A DNA stretch of 44,068 nucleotides from an uncultured Pseudomonadota bacterium (GCA_902826635.1 CADEFQ010000007.1:58521-102588), one strand, 5' to 3'. Positions 8,013 to 16,875 are shown, counted from the stretch's first letter. Notes: generated from the sequence alone by a model not told the origin. Translations and numbers: made by a program.

Positions 8013-9298
8013 AACGCGGCTCGCAGAGCTTCGAGGCGTGGTTCGAGCGGCTGGCTCGCGCTCGGGAGTTCATGCAGTCGCGCGAGTGATTCGGGCACCG
8101 GCACCGCGCGCCCGATCAACGGCTCGACGATCTCGCGGAATTTGGCGGGATGCGCGGTCGCCACAATGACCCACGGGCCCTGCGCCTTGCGCGCGGCGGG
8201 CATGCGCGCCATCACTTCGGCGGCGGTCGCCGTGTGCGGACACCAGATCGACCCGTACGCGGCATGGTCCGCGGCAATGCGCCGGCGGATCGCGCCGTCA
8301 TCGACCACTTCCGCGGTGACGGCCGCCTGCAGCGCCGGGAACGCCGGATAGAGCGCCTGCAATCTCTCCATGTTGCTCGGATCACCGACATCCATCGCAG
8401 AGGCGAGCGTAGCGATACTCCGGCGCGGTTGCCAAGGTTTGCCTGACAGATGGTCGGGGACGGCGCGGTTCGCGTTGTGCGCGAGCACGATCGCGCCGAT
8501 CGGCAGCCCGACGTGCCGCGCCCAGAGGCACGCGAGCGCGTTGCCGAGATTGCCGCTTGGAATCACGAAGGACGGCGCCCGACCGGTCTCGCGCCACACC
8601 GCAAGCGCCGTCGCGGCGTGGTAGGCCGCCTGGGGCAGCAGCCTCCCGAGGTTGATGCTGTTGGCCGAGGAAAGGTCGAAGCGCTCGCGCAGGTCGGGAT
8701 CCACGAAGGCGGCCTTCACGAGCCGCTGGCAGTCGTCGAAGCTGCCGCGCACCGAGAACGACTGCACGTTCCCGCCCCAGCAGGTGAGCTGCTGCTCCTG
8801 GGCAGGCGAAACGAGGCCCTTCGGATACAGCACCGCCACGCGTATGCCCGGTCGGCGATGAAACGCCGCGGCCACCGCGCCGCCGGTATCGCCCGAAGTC
8901 GCCACGAGGATTTCGAGTGGACGCGCTCCGGGCGGTCGCAGTCGCGCGAGCGAAGCCGCGAGAAAGCGCGCACCGAAATCCTTGAAGGCCGCCGTCGGAC
9001 CATGGAAGAGTTCGAGCACGGAGTATCCGGCGCCAGGCACGGGAACGAGCGGCACCGGGATATTGCATGCGTCCGCGGTGATGTCCCCGATCGCGTCTTC
9101 GAGCGCATCGCCTGCGGCGAAAGGCGCGATCAGCGTGCGCGCAACTTCGGCAAGCGTCGCGCACGCCGAAAAATCGGCGGGCGTGAGTCGTGGCCACTCG
9201 GCCGGAACGTAGAGCCCGCCATCCGGTGCAAGCCCCGCGAGCAGCGCCCCGGAAAACGACACGGCGGGGCTTTCGCCCCGCGTACTTCGGTATTGCAT
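8009..9298 (-). CDS. thrC: Threonine synthase
   Basis: A 429-residue PLP enzyme that converts O-phospho-L-homoserine to L-threonine, the last step of the pathway. It has the N-terminal MQYRSTRGESPAVSFSGALLAGLAPDGGLYVP typical of the enterobacterial-type enzyme, LFHGPTAAFKDFGARF (PLP lysine in AAFKDF), ATSGDTGGAVAAAF and IPSGNLGNALAC. I started at the ATG at 9298 because sequence upstream is antisense to thrB and the family N-terminus begins here. It lies 5 bases after thrB and overlaps the NERD gene by 4, so it sits inside one operon. Confidence 0.97.
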   Translation of the reverse strand: MQYRSTRGESPAVSFSGALLAGLAPDGGLYVPAEWPRLTPADFSACATLAEVARTLIAPFAAGDALEDAIGDITADACNIPVPLVPVPGAGYSVLELFHGPTAAFKDFGARFLAASLARLRPPGARPLEILVATSGDTGGAVAAAFHRRPGIRVAVLYPKGLVSPAQEQQLTCWGGNVQSFSVRGSFDDCQRLVKAAFVDPDLRERFDLSSANSINLGRLLPQAAYHAATALAVWRETGRAPSFVIPSGNLGNALACLWARHVGLPIGAIVLAHNANRAVPDHLSGKPWQPRRSIATLASAMDVGDPSNMERLQALYPAFPALQAAVTAEVVDDGAIRRRIAADHAAYGSIWCPHTATAAEVMARMPAARKAQGPWVIVATAHPAKFREIVEPLIGRAVPVPESLARLHELPSASQPLEPRLEALRAAL

Positions 9299-9303
9299 GC
9301 GAA

Positions 9304-10239
9304 TCAGGTGGCCTCGATCCGGGCGCCGCGGCCGGCGATATCCACGATCCAGTGGTCCGTTTCGATGTCGCGCGCCAGGAACGCCGCCACCATGGCGCTG
9401 CGCACCGCTTCCGCGGTCTCCGCCGGACTCCAGCCGAACATCGTCGGACCCGCGCCCGAGATCGAGCAACCGAGCGCGCCGGCTGCCATCGCGGCGGAAC
9501 GCACCGCTCCGAACCCCGGGATGAGCGCCTGCCGCTGCGGCTCGATCACGACGTCCTCGAATGACGCGCGGATGAGGTCGAGGTCGTTCGTGTAGCAGCC
9601 CGAGATGAAGCCGGCGAGGTTCGCGGTCTGCCAGACGAAATCCGAGAGGCCGACACTCTTCGCGAGAATCGCGCGCGCCTCGCGCGTGCCGAGGAACATG
9701 TGGGGATGGACGATCACCGCGCGGATGCCCGGCGGCACCGGAATCTGCTTCACGCGCGGATGGTCGATGCCCACTGTGAGCACGAGGCCGCCGTAGAGCG
9801 AAGGCGCGATGTTGTCGACGTGCATCGACCCGCTCGCCACCGCTTCGCCCTGCATCGCGAACTTCAGCAGTTCGAGCGGTGATCGTGGCGCATCGAGCAG
9901 CGCATTCGCCGCAACGACCGCGCCGACTGCCGATGCCGCCGAGCCGCCGAGGCCCGAGCCGAGCGGAATGCCCTTCTCGATCGACATCTCGAACCCGAAG
10001 CCGGGCGCGAGCTCCTCGTGCAGGGCGAGCAGCGCGCGGCCCGCCGTGTTGCGCGTCGGATCGAGCGGCAGGTCGTCGACCACGCCGGTGATCGCCCGGA
10101 TCGTGACGGCGGGCTCCGCGACGCGACGCACGGTGACCCGATCGCCGAGCGCGTCGACACTGAAGCCGAGGATGTCGAAACCGATTGCGACATTGCCCAC
10201 CGATGCGGGCGCGAATGCAGTGGCCTCGCTTCTCGTCAC
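9304..10239 (-). CDS. thrB: Homoserine kinase
   Basis: A 311-residue GHMP-family kinase that phosphorylates L-homoserine with ATP. Motif 1 appears as FAPASVGNVAIGFDILGF, the phosphate-binding motif 2 as GIPLGSGLGGSAASAVGAV, and motif 3 as GCSISGAGPTMFGW near the C-terminus. Length and motifs fit the gammaproteobacterial ThrB. Its start shares 4 bases with the stop of thrA, indicating coupled translation. Confidence 0.97.
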   Translation of the reverse strand: MTRSEATAFAPASVGNVAIGFDILGFSVDALGDRVTVRRVAEPAVTIRAITGVVDDLPLDPTRNTAGRALLALHEELAPGFGFEMSIEKGIPLGSGLGGSAASAVGAVVAANALLDAPRSPLELLKFAMQGEAVASGSMHVDNIAPSLYGGLVLTVGIDHPRVKQIPVPPGIRAVIVHPHMFLGTREARAILAKSVGLSDFVWQTANLAGFISGCYTNDLDLIRASFEDVVIEPQRQALIPGFGAVRSAAMAAGALGCSISGAGPTMFGWSPAETAEAVRSAMVAAFLARDIETDHWIVDIAGRGARIEAT

Positions 10240-12722
10240 AGCCGCGCCCCGAGATAAGCCGAGAGGCGCAGCAGGTCAGCGAAGACACCGCCGGCGGTGA
10301 CCTCGGGCCCCGCGCCTGGCCCTTGCACGATCAACGGGTTCGCGCTGTAGCGCGCGGTCGCGAAGCGCACGATGTTGTCGGTGAGCGCAATATTCGCAAA
10401 CGCGTGGTGCGCATCGACCTCGATGATCCCGACCGTCGCCTCGCCTTGCGCCGTGAGGCGCCCCACGTAGCGCAACACCTTGCCCCGCGACTTCGCGGCC
10501 TCGAAGCGCGCCTGCATCGCCGCATCCGAAGCCGCCAGCCGCTGCATGAACTCATCGATCGTGCCGCGCTCGAGGCCCGCGGGCACGAGGCTCTCGACTT
10601 TCACGTCGCGCATTTCGAGCCCGAGACCCATTTCGCGGCCGAGAATGATCAGCTTGCGCGCGACATCCGTGCCGGACAGGTCGTCGCGGGGGTCCGGCTC
10701 CGTGTAGCCGCGCTGTTTCGCGTCGGCGACGATCCGCGAGAACGGCACGCTGCCGTCGTACATGTTGAAGAGGTAGGCGAGCGTGCCCGAGAAAATGCCT
10801 TCGATACTGCGCACCTCGTCGCCGGTGTCGCGCAGATCGCGCAGCGTCTGCACCACCGGCAGACCGGCTCCGACGGTCGTTTCATAGAGGTAGTGCGCGC
10901 CGGTCACGCGGCGGATCGCCTGGAGCTCCCGGTAGTACGCAAGATCGCCGCTGTTCGCCTTCTTGTTCGGCGTCACGATATGGATGCCGGCCGCAAGCCA
11001 CTCCCGGTAGCGCGCGGCCACGTCGGCACTCGCGCTGCAGTCGATGATCACGGAATGCGGCAGGTAGTCGACGTGCACGTGTTCGACGAAGCGTGCGAGA
11101 TCCGCGGGCGCGGATCCGGCCTGCATCGCATCGCGCCAGCGCTCGAGCGGTAGCCCCGTTTCCGACAGGGACATCGCCTTCGAGGTGAGGATGCCCCGCA
11201 CGCGCAGGTCGAGCTTCAGGTCACGCAGCCTCCCGGCCTGCGCCGCCAGCTGCTCGAGGAACACGCGCCCGACCGTGCCCGGGCCGATCACGCCGATCGA
11301 CAGCGTGTGCGGCGACAGATAGAAACCTGCGTGCACCGCGCGCAGCGCGCGGGTGGCGTCCTTGCCGCCGACGACTACCGAAATATTGCGCTCCGATGCG
11401 CCCTGGGCGATCGCGCGCACGTTGACGCCACTTGCACCGAGCGCGTTGAACACTTTCGCGGACACGCCCGGCATGCCGGCCATGCCATCACCCACGACTG
11501 CGAGGATCGCGAGTTCGCGGTCGACCTCGACACTCTGGATCTGCCCGTCCGTGAGCTCGCGCACGAACGCCTCGCGCACCGCCCGCACCGCCCGGTCCGC
11601 CTGCACGCCGGGGATCGCGCAGCAGATCGAATGCTCGGAGCTGCCCTGCGAGATCACGATGACCGAAATGTTCGCTTCGCGCAGCGCGCCGAAAAGCCGA
11701 TGCGCGGTACCGGGCACGCCGATCATGCCCGCGCCCTCGACGTTGACGAGCGCAACCTGCTCGATGCTCGTGATGCCCTTGACCGGCATGCCCGAGCGCG
11801 GTTCAGCGCAGATCAGCGTGCCCGCCTTGTCGGGCGCGAACGTGTTGCGGATCCAGATCGGGATGCCGCGCCCGACGGCGGGTGCCATCGTCTGCGGGTG
11901 GATCACCTTGGCGCCGAAATACGCGAGTTCCATCGCCTCGCTGTACGACAGCGCATCGATGACGCGCGCATCGGGGACACGCCGTGGATCGGCCGACAGC
12001 ACGCCGTCGACGTCCGTCCAGATCACGATCGCTGCGGCATCGAGCAACGAGCCGAATATCGAAGCGGAGAAATCACTGCCGTTGCGGCCGAGCGTCGTCT
12101 GCACACCGTGCCGGTCGGAAGCGATGAAGCCGGTGATGACCAGCGTGCGAGGCCCTGCGCGCGCGGCGAGCGCGGCGAGCTTCGCCTTCGACTCGTCCCA
12201 TTGCACCGCGGGCCCGAGCGCGCCCCATTCGACGATCAGCACCTCCCGCGCATCGACCCAGTCGACGGCACCGCGACGCAGGCCGCGATGCGCGAGGAAA
12301 TCCCGAAACAGCCGCGTCGACCACAGCTCGCCGAAGCCGACGATCAGGTCGCGCACCGCACCGGAGGCCGAACGCGTCAGGCGCACTGTATTGAGGATGC
12401 CCTCGAGGTCGTGGCAATCGCGGTCGAAGGCCGCAAGCCAGCGGTTCGCGCCGCCGGCGTCGAGCACGGCGTGCGCAATCGCGGCATGCCGTTCGCGCAA
12501 CGCATCGAGTTCGCGCCGCACGCCGTCCTGCTGCCTCTCGGCGAGCTGCACCAGCTGGTAGAGGGCGTCGGTGACGCCGCGGCACGCGGAGAGCACGACG
12601 CCGAGGCGTTCCTCGGGCGCGGCTTCCAGGATTTTCGCGACGCGTTCGAAGCACGCCGCATCGGCAACACTCGATCCGCCGAACTTGTGGACGCGCCAGG
12701 CGGCCCGATCGGAACCGGTCAT
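10236..12722 (-). CDS. thrA: Bifunctional aspartokinase / homoserine dehydrogenase I
   Basis: An 828-residue fused enzyme performing the first and third steps from aspartate to threonine. The N-terminal aspartokinase starts with HKFGGSSVADAACFERVA and contains ATLGRNGSDFSASIFG-type catalytic sequence; two ACT domains follow (VALVNVEGAGMIGVPG and LAILAVVGDGMAGMPG), the site of threonine feedback. The homoserine dehydrogenase begins near residue 470 with the NAD(P)-binding GVIGPGTVGRVF and contains AKQRGYTEPDPRDDLSGTDVARK. I chose the ATG at 12722, which has GAGAG about 6 bases upstream; the frame upstream of it is antisense to xdhC. Only 57 bases separate it from xdhC, too few for a leader peptide and attenuator, so regulation may rest on the ACT domains. 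Confidence 0.96.
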   Translation of the reverse strand: MTGSDRAAWRVHKFGGSSVADAACFERVAKILEAAPEERLGVVLSACRGVTDALYQLVQLAERQQDGVRRELDALRERHAAIAHAVLDAGGANRWLAAFDRDCHDLEGILNTVRLTRSASGAVRDLIVGFGELWSTRLFRDFLAHRGLRRGAVDWVDAREVLIVEWGALGPAVQWDESKAKLAALAARAGPRTLVITGFIASDRHGVQTTLGRNGSDFSASIFGSLLDAAAIVIWTDVDGVLSADPRRVPDARVIDALSYSEAMELAYFGAKVIHPQTMAPAVGRGIPIWIRNTFAPDKAGTLICAEPRSGMPVKGITSIEQVALVNVEGAGMIGVPGTAHRLFGALREANISVIVISQGSSEHSICCAIPGVQADRAVRAVREAFVRELTDGQIQSVEVDRELAILAVVGDGMAGMPGVSAKVFNALGASGVNVRAIAQGASERNISVVVGGKDATRALRAVHAGFYLSPHTLSIGVIGPGTVGRVFLEQLAAQAGRLRDLKLDLRVRGILTSKAMSLSETGLPLERWRDAMQAGSAPADLARFVEHVHVDYLPHSVIIDCSASADVAARYREWLAAGIHIVTPNKKANSGDLAYYRELQAIRRVTGAHYLYETTVGAGLPVVQTLRDLRDTGDEVRSIEGIFSGTLAYLFNMYDGSVPFSRIVADAKQRGYTEPDPRDDLSGTDVARKLIILGREMGLGLEMRDVKVESLVPAGLERGTIDEFMQRLAASDAAMQARFEAAKSRGKVLRYVGRLTAQGEATVGIIEVDAHHAFANIALTDNIVRFATARYSANPLIVQGPGAGPEVTAGGVFADLLRLSAYLGARL

Positions 12723-12762
12723 GACAACTCTCTCGAAGGGAGGGCAAAAACCCCGGCAGCCT

Positions 12763-12770
12763 AGCATAAT
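12763..12770. promoter_or_regulatory. Overlapping divergent -10-like boxes between thrA and xdhC
   Basis: AGCATAAT holds CATAAT on the + strand (five of six matches to TATAAT, 9 bases before the xdhC GTG) and TATGCT on the - strand (about 40 bases before the thrA ATG). Both promoters must sit in this 57-base gap, so polymerase binding for one may exclude the other. There is no clear -35 element on either side. Confidence 0.4.
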
Positions 12771-12779
12771 GATTCGCAC

Positions 12780-13745
12780 GTGGATCACGAACTGCATCGA
12801 CTCCTGCCGTTCTACGCCAGCTCGCGCGCGGCAGCGGCGCCGCTGGCGCTCGCCGTCGTGCTGCGCACTGCGGGTTCCACCTACCGCAAGCCCGGCGCAT
12901 GGATGTTGATCGCGCGTGACGGCCATTACGCGGGCCTCCTCTCGGGTGGCTGCCTCGAAGGTGACCTGCGCGAGCACGCCGTGCGCGTCATCGAATCCGG
13001 CAACGCCACGGTGGTGAGCTACCACATGCGCGGCCCGGACGATGCCCTGTGGGGGCTCGGCAGCGGCTGCGAAGGCGCGATGGACGTGCTCCTCTCACGG
13101 GTCGGGCCGGCGGAACATTGGCAGCCCCTCGAAGCGCTTCACCAGGCGATCGCCGCCGGCGAGGCCTGCTCCTTCGGAGTCGTCGCCTCAGCAACCAACG
13201 CCGGGCGACCGCTAGGCACAGTGGTGCTGCGCCCCGCCGACGATCCCGCACTCTTCATCGTGCGCGTGGCGCCGCCGCCGCACGTGCTGCTGCTCGGCGC
13301 CGGCCCCGACGCGCTGCCGGTTGCGGAACTTGTCCGCTTTCTCGGCTGGCGCCTCACGGTCGCCGATCACCGGCCGGCGTATTCGATCGTCGATCGATTC
13401 CCGTCCGGCACCCGCGTGATCGGATGCGCAGCGGCCGACCTGCCCATGCACTGTGATCTCGCGCGCTTCGATGCAGCGGTCGTCATGAGTCACCACCTCG
13501 ACGCCGATCGCAACTATCTCGCGATGCTCGCACCCACCGCCGTTCCGTACGTGGGCCTCCTCGGGCCGCAACCCCGACGCGAGCGCCTGCTCGCCGATCT
13601 GGGCGCGCTCGCGCAAGACCTGCACTCGCGCCTTCGCGCACCGGTCGGACTTGATATCGGGGCGCACACGCCTTCGACCATCGCGCTCTCGGTCGTCGCG
13701 GAAATTCAGGCGTTTTTTTCAAGTTATTTCAATAAGATACCATAA
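12780..13745 (+). CDS. XdhC/CoxF family molybdenum-cofactor maturation protein
   Basis: A 321-residue protein of the XdhC family, which binds the sulfurated molybdenum cofactor and inserts it into xanthine-dehydrogenase-type enzymes. The N-terminal XdhC_CoxI domain shows VVLRTAGSTYRKPGAWMLI and GLLSGGCLEGDLREHA, and the C-terminal Rossmann domain begins at VLLLGAGPDALPVAELVRFLGWRLTVADHRPAY. The start is a GTG with no ribosome binding site. The last dozen codons (AFFSSYFNKIP) are AT-rich because they run into the promoter of the next gene. No molybdenum hydroxylase is encoded in the window; a MocA-like partner lies about 3 kb downstream. Confidence 0.88.
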   Translation: MDHELHRLLPFYASSRAAAAPLALAVVLRTAGSTYRKPGAWMLIARDGHYAGLLSGGCLEGDLREHAVRVIESGNATVVSYHMRGPDDALWGLGSGCEGAMDVLLSRVGPAEHWQPLEALHQAIAAGEACSFGVVASATNAGRPLGTVVLRPADDPALFIVRVAPPPHVLLLGAGPDALPVAELVRFLGWRLTVADHRPAYSIVDRFPSGTRVIGCAAADLPMHCDLARFDAAVVMSHHLDADRNYLAMLAPTAVPYVGLLGPQPRRERLLADLGALAQDLHSRLRAPVGLDIGAHTPSTIALSVVAEIQAFFSSYFNKIP

Positions 13746-13751
13746 TAATCT
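13713..13751 (+). promoter_or_regulatory. AT-rich promoter region of the MFS gene
   Basis: This stretch is strongly AT-rich inside very GC-rich sequence. TTTCAA (13717-13722) and CATAAT (13741-13746) are 18 bases apart and could serve as -35 and -10. The start codon follows CATAAT by only 5 bases and no ribosome binding site is present, so the transcript may be leaderless. Part of the promoter lies inside the 3' end of xdhC. Confidence 0.5.
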
Positions 13752-15044
13752 ATGCGTATTTCTACTCATGCATGGTACGTCGTAGCCGTGCTCGCGCTCG
13801 CCAACACCGTCTCATTCATTGACCGCCTGATCCTGTCGCTCCTCGTGACACCGATCAAGGCGGACCTCGGCCTCACCGACACGCAAGTGAGCCTCCTGCA
13901 AGGCTTCGCGTTCGCGCTCTTTTACTGTGTGGCGGGTCTTGCGCTCGCGCGCCTCGCTGACCGCACGAGCCGGAAATGGATCGTGACGGCGGGTATCACG
14001 CTGTGGTGCCTGATGACCACGCTCTCCGGCACTGCGCGGCACTACGGCCAGCTTTTTCTCTACCGCTTCGGCGTCGGCGTCGGTGAAGGAACACTCTCGC
14101 CTTCGGCGTACTCACTCATCGCTTCGTACTTTCCGCGCGAGCGTCTGTCGCTTGCGATCGGTGTCTACGGCCTCGGCGTGACGGCCGGCATCGGCCTCGC
14201 CTACCTCGGCGGCGGTGCCGCGATCCACTGGGTGTCGACGCAGGGCGCGATCGACCTGCCCGGCCTGCCGCCGCTCGCGGGCTGGCGCCTGGTGTTTGCG
14301 ATGGTCGGTGCGCTCGGCCTGCCCGTCGCCGCGCTGATGCTGTTCGTGCGCGAGCCGACCCGCCCGAACGTGGCGCCTGCGCGCGTCAGCGACGTACTCG
14401 CGCAATACCGCCGCCACTGGCGCCGTTATTCATTCGTGATGTTCGGCTACGGCGCGACGTCGATCACGATCTACGCCGTGATGACCTGGACGCCGACCTT
14501 CTACCAGCGCCACTACGGCGCCACGATCCCGCAAGCCGCGACGATCCTCGGGACCATCGCACTCGCCGGCGGCCTCTGCGGCGCGGCGCTCGGCGGCGCG
14601 CTCGCCGACCGGCTCGAGCAGCGCGGTGATGCGCACGCCAAATTGCGCGTGCTTTACTGGTGCACGATCGGCCTCTTCCTCCCGGCAATCATTGCGCCGT
14701 TCATGCCGACCATGTACGGCTCCGCGGCGGTGTTGGCGCTGACTTTTTTCTTCGGCACGGCCTGCACCGGACCGGCCGGGGCCTTCGTGCAGGCGAACAC
14801 GCCCGAATCGATGCGCGCGCAGTTCGGCGCGATCTACCTGCTCGCGTTGACCCTGGTCGGCGCCACGCTGGGCCCGCTCCTGACGGCGCTCTTTACCGAC
14901 TACGTGTTCCGCGACGAGGCGTCACTCGGTTACTCACTCGCAGCGGTCAGCTTCATCGGCAACCTGCTGGCGCTCTGGCTCATCCGGCGCGCCTTCAAGA
15001 TCGGAATGACCGCAGGGCAGTCGCCAGCCGGCGTCGCGACCTGA
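13752..15044 (+). CDS. MFS transporter, spinster-like
   Basis: A 430-residue major facilitator with about twelve hydrophobic helices. The conserved loop between helices 2 and 3 appears as GLALARLADRTSRKW. The N-terminus (LALANTVSFIDRLILSLLVTPIKADLGLTDTQVSLLQGFAFALFYC) resembles the spinster-type subfamily found in many degradative proteobacteria. The substrate is unknown; the Rieske oxygenase gene 81 bases downstream suggests an organic acid or a ring compound, by inference only. The start is the ATG at 13752, directly behind an AT-rich promoter. Confidence 0.9.
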   Translation: MRISTHAWYVVAVLALANTVSFIDRLILSLLVTPIKADLGLTDTQVSLLQGFAFALFYCVAGLALARLADRTSRKWIVTAGITLWCLMTTLSGTARHYGQLFLYRFGVGVGEGTLSPSAYSLIASYFPRERLSLAIGVYGLGVTAGIGLAYLGGGAAIHWVSTQGAIDLPGLPPLAGWRLVFAMVGALGLPVAALMLFVREPTRPNVAPARVSDVLAQYRRHWRRYSFVMFGYGATSITIYAVMTWTPTFYQRHYGATIPQAATILGTIALAGGLCGAALGGALADRLEQRGDAHAKLRVLYWCTIGLFLPAIIAPFMPTMYGSAAVLALTFFFGTACTGPAGAFVQANTPESMRAQFGAIYLLALTLVGATLGPLLTALFTDYVFRDEASLGYSLAAVSFIGNLLALWLIRRAFKIGMTAGQSPAGVAT

Positions 15045-15082
15045 CATATCTTTGCAGCGCTGGACATACCGCCCCCGTACGG

Positions 15083-15099
15083 CGTTTGCTAACGTTTGC
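15083..15099. promoter_or_regulatory. Direct repeat GCAAA-N5-GCAAA (minus strand) before the Rieske gene
   Basis: CGTTTGC occurs twice, at 15083-15089 and 15093-15099, exactly one helical turn apart; read on the minus strand it is GCAAA, five bases, GCAAA. It ends 26 bases before the Rieske start. The same unit occurs three times in phase upstream of the two-component system at 34.6 kb. The spacing resembles sites of CpxR/OmpR-type regulators. Confidence 0.4.
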
Positions 15100-15125
15100 G
15101 GTCAGAGAAACGCTGAGGTTCGGCC

Positions 15126-16307
15126 ATGTTCATCAATTTCTGGTATCCCACGGTCCGTTCGGTCGACCTCGGCACGTCGCCGCAGCGCGTGCGCATCCTC
15201 GCCCATGATTTCGTCGTGTTCCGCGACGCCGCCGGCAAGGCTGCCGTGCTCTCGGACACCTGTGTGCACCGCGGCGGGTCGCTCTCCGGCGGCCAGTGCA
15301 AGGAAGACGGCACCGTGCAGTGCCCGTACCACGGCTGGCGCTTCAACCGCGACGGCCATTGCATGCGCATTCCCTCGCTCGGCATCCAGGCGAAAATTCC
15401 GCCGCGCGCGCGTGTCGATGCCTATCCGGTCGAGGAGCGCTACGGCATCGTGTTTGCCTTCCTCGGCGACCTGCCCGAGGCCGAGCGCCCGCCGATCATG
15501 CCGATCTTCGAGGCGGGCGATCCGAACTGGCGCTTCACCGTCGCCAGCTTCGACGTGCCGTTTCACTACGAGCGTTCGATCGAGAACGGGCTCGATCCCG
15601 CGCACAATGAATACGTGCACTCCACGCACGGCTTCAAGGGCGAGCGCGAAAGCGAGTATCGGGTCAACGAGCTCGTGCCCACGCAGAACAATCCCTACGG
15701 CTTCGGTTTCATGCACACCTATGATGTCCCACCGCGGCGCAAGTCCGTGCTGCGCAACGCGAGCGCCCAAAGCGCCAAGATGCAGGCTGGTTCGGGCACC
15801 TACGGCCCGAACCAGATGTGGACTTATATCCACATGACTGAAACCAAGGCGATGCACCAGTACCTGTTCGAGGCGCCGATCGACGAAAGGAACACGCGCG
15901 TCTTCCTCGTCAATTACCGCAACATCGCGTTCTTCCGCGGCGGCCTGCGCGCGAAGCTCAACAATTGGTTGGACAAGAAGATCCATGAACGCAACATGTT
16001 CGTCGCAGGCGAGGACATCGTCGTCGTGAGCCGGTTGCAGCCGAAGTTGACTCCGCCTTCGACCGCGCGCGAACTGCTGATGCCCGCCGACAAAGTCATT
16101 GCGCAATACCGCGACAAGCTCGACGAGTTCGAGAGCAAGGGATGGCGCCTCGACATGCAGCGGATCAAGCGGGACTACGATCGCGGCAACGTGATCTACG
16201 CGATTCCCTCGCCCGGACGCCGCGAATCGAAGGGCTGGGTGCTCGAGGCGACGCCGCTGGTTCCGGCGGCCGACCCCGCCACGGTCACGCAACTCGCCAC
16301 CGGCTGA
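15126..16307 (+). CDS. Rieske non-haem iron oxygenase, alpha subunit type
   Basis: A 393-residue ring-hydroxylating-type oxygenase. The N-terminal Rieske domain binds a 2Fe-2S cluster through Cys46, His48 (CVHRGGSL) and Cys66, His69 (CPYHGW). The catalytic domain has the mononuclear iron motif D157-x2-H160-x4-H165 in NGLDPAHNEYVHSTHGF. No reductase or ferredoxin gene is nearby, so its electron donors lie elsewhere. The substrate cannot be predicted; the neighbouring MFS carrier may import it. A GAGG at 15114-15117 precedes the ATG by 8 bases. Confidence 0.92.
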   Translation: MFINFWYPTVRSVDLGTSPQRVRILAHDFVVFRDAAGKAAVLSDTCVHRGGSLSGGQCKEDGTVQCPYHGWRFNRDGHCMRIPSLGIQAKIPPRARVDAYPVEERYGIVFAFLGDLPEAERPPIMPIFEAGDPNWRFTVASFDVPFHYERSIENGLDPAHNEYVHSTHGFKGERESEYRVNELVPTQNNPYGFGFMHTYDVPPRRKSVLRNASAQSAKMQAGSGTYGPNQMWTYIHMTETKAMHQYLFEAPIDERNTRVFLVNYRNIAFFRGGLRAKLNNWLDKKIHERNMFVAGEDIVVVSRLQPKLTPPSTARELLMPADKVIAQYRDKLDEFESKGWRLDMQRIKRDYDRGNVIYAIPSPGRRESKGWVLEATPLVPAADPATVTQLATG

Positions 16308-16332
16308 CCCCGCGTTTTCCGGCGCGGGCTGC

Positions 16333-16338
16333 TACAGT
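16333..16338 (+). promoter_or_regulatory. -10-like box TACAGT close to a start codon
   Basis: TACAGT ends 6 bases before the ATG at 16345 and no ribosome binding site lies between. It fits the pattern of candidate leaderless promoters in this window, but it matches the consensus at only four of six bases. Confidence 0.3.
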
Positions 16339-16344
16339 CCGCGT

Positions 16345-16875
16345 ATGGACGAACTCGCCATCTTGCGCGGCCAGGTCGCGACCGAGCGCCGCCATCTCGC
16401 GGCCGTGAAGAACGCCTGCCGCGCGGCGCTGCAGGCGGGGGGCGATGCGACGCGCCTCGCAGACACCTGCCGTGCCGCGACCGGGTACTTCAGCTACAAC
16501 GTCCGGCGCCTGCATGCCCAGGACCAGGCCCATTGCCTGCTGCTTCGCCCGCGTGTCCCGCGCAGCGATTCCGCGAACCACGAACTGCTCGACGCGGTCG
16601 AAGGCGCGATCCAGCGCTCGCGCACGGCATTGCAGGCTCTCGAGGCCGCCCCCGATCCGGTGGCCGGCGTGCGCGACTACATCGACTTCATCGATGGCGT
16701 GCTCGCAAAGCGCCGCCACAGCATCGAACACCTTTTTCGCACGCACTACACGATCGACGACTGGCGCGCGGCGTCGTTCGTCGATGCCGATGCCATCCTC
16801 GAGGAGCGTGAACGGTTTGCGACCTTGCACGCCGCGTTCCCGCCCGGCGTCACGCTCGATGGATCTGCCGGCTAG
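16345..16875 (+). CDS. Small helical His-rich protein, unrecognised
   Basis: I do not recognise this 176-residue protein. It has no signal peptide or membrane helix and looks like a bundle of four helices. Histidines fall at one or two per predicted helix: His17, His57 and His63, His79, then His125 and His129 in RRHSIEHLFRTHY. That layout recalls hemerythrin-like (HHE) iron-binding bundles, but the usual HxxxE of helix 2 is not present, so this is a suggestion only. Its last 17 bases overlap the start of the MocA-like gene, implying coupled expression. Confidence 0.65.
   Translation: MDELAILRGQVATERRHLAAVKNACRAALQAGGDATRLADTCRAATGYFSYNVRRLHAQDQAHCLLLRPRVPRSDSANHELLDAVEGAIQRSRTALQALEAAPDPVAGVRDYIDFIDGVLAKRRHSIEHLFRTHYTIDDWRAASFVDADAILEERERFATLHAAFPPGVTLDGSAG

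Noticed and set aside
8009-10288. A long frame that would extend threonine synthase to 759 residues
   Set aside because: The extra N-terminal part is thrB read in another frame; the family start is at 9298.
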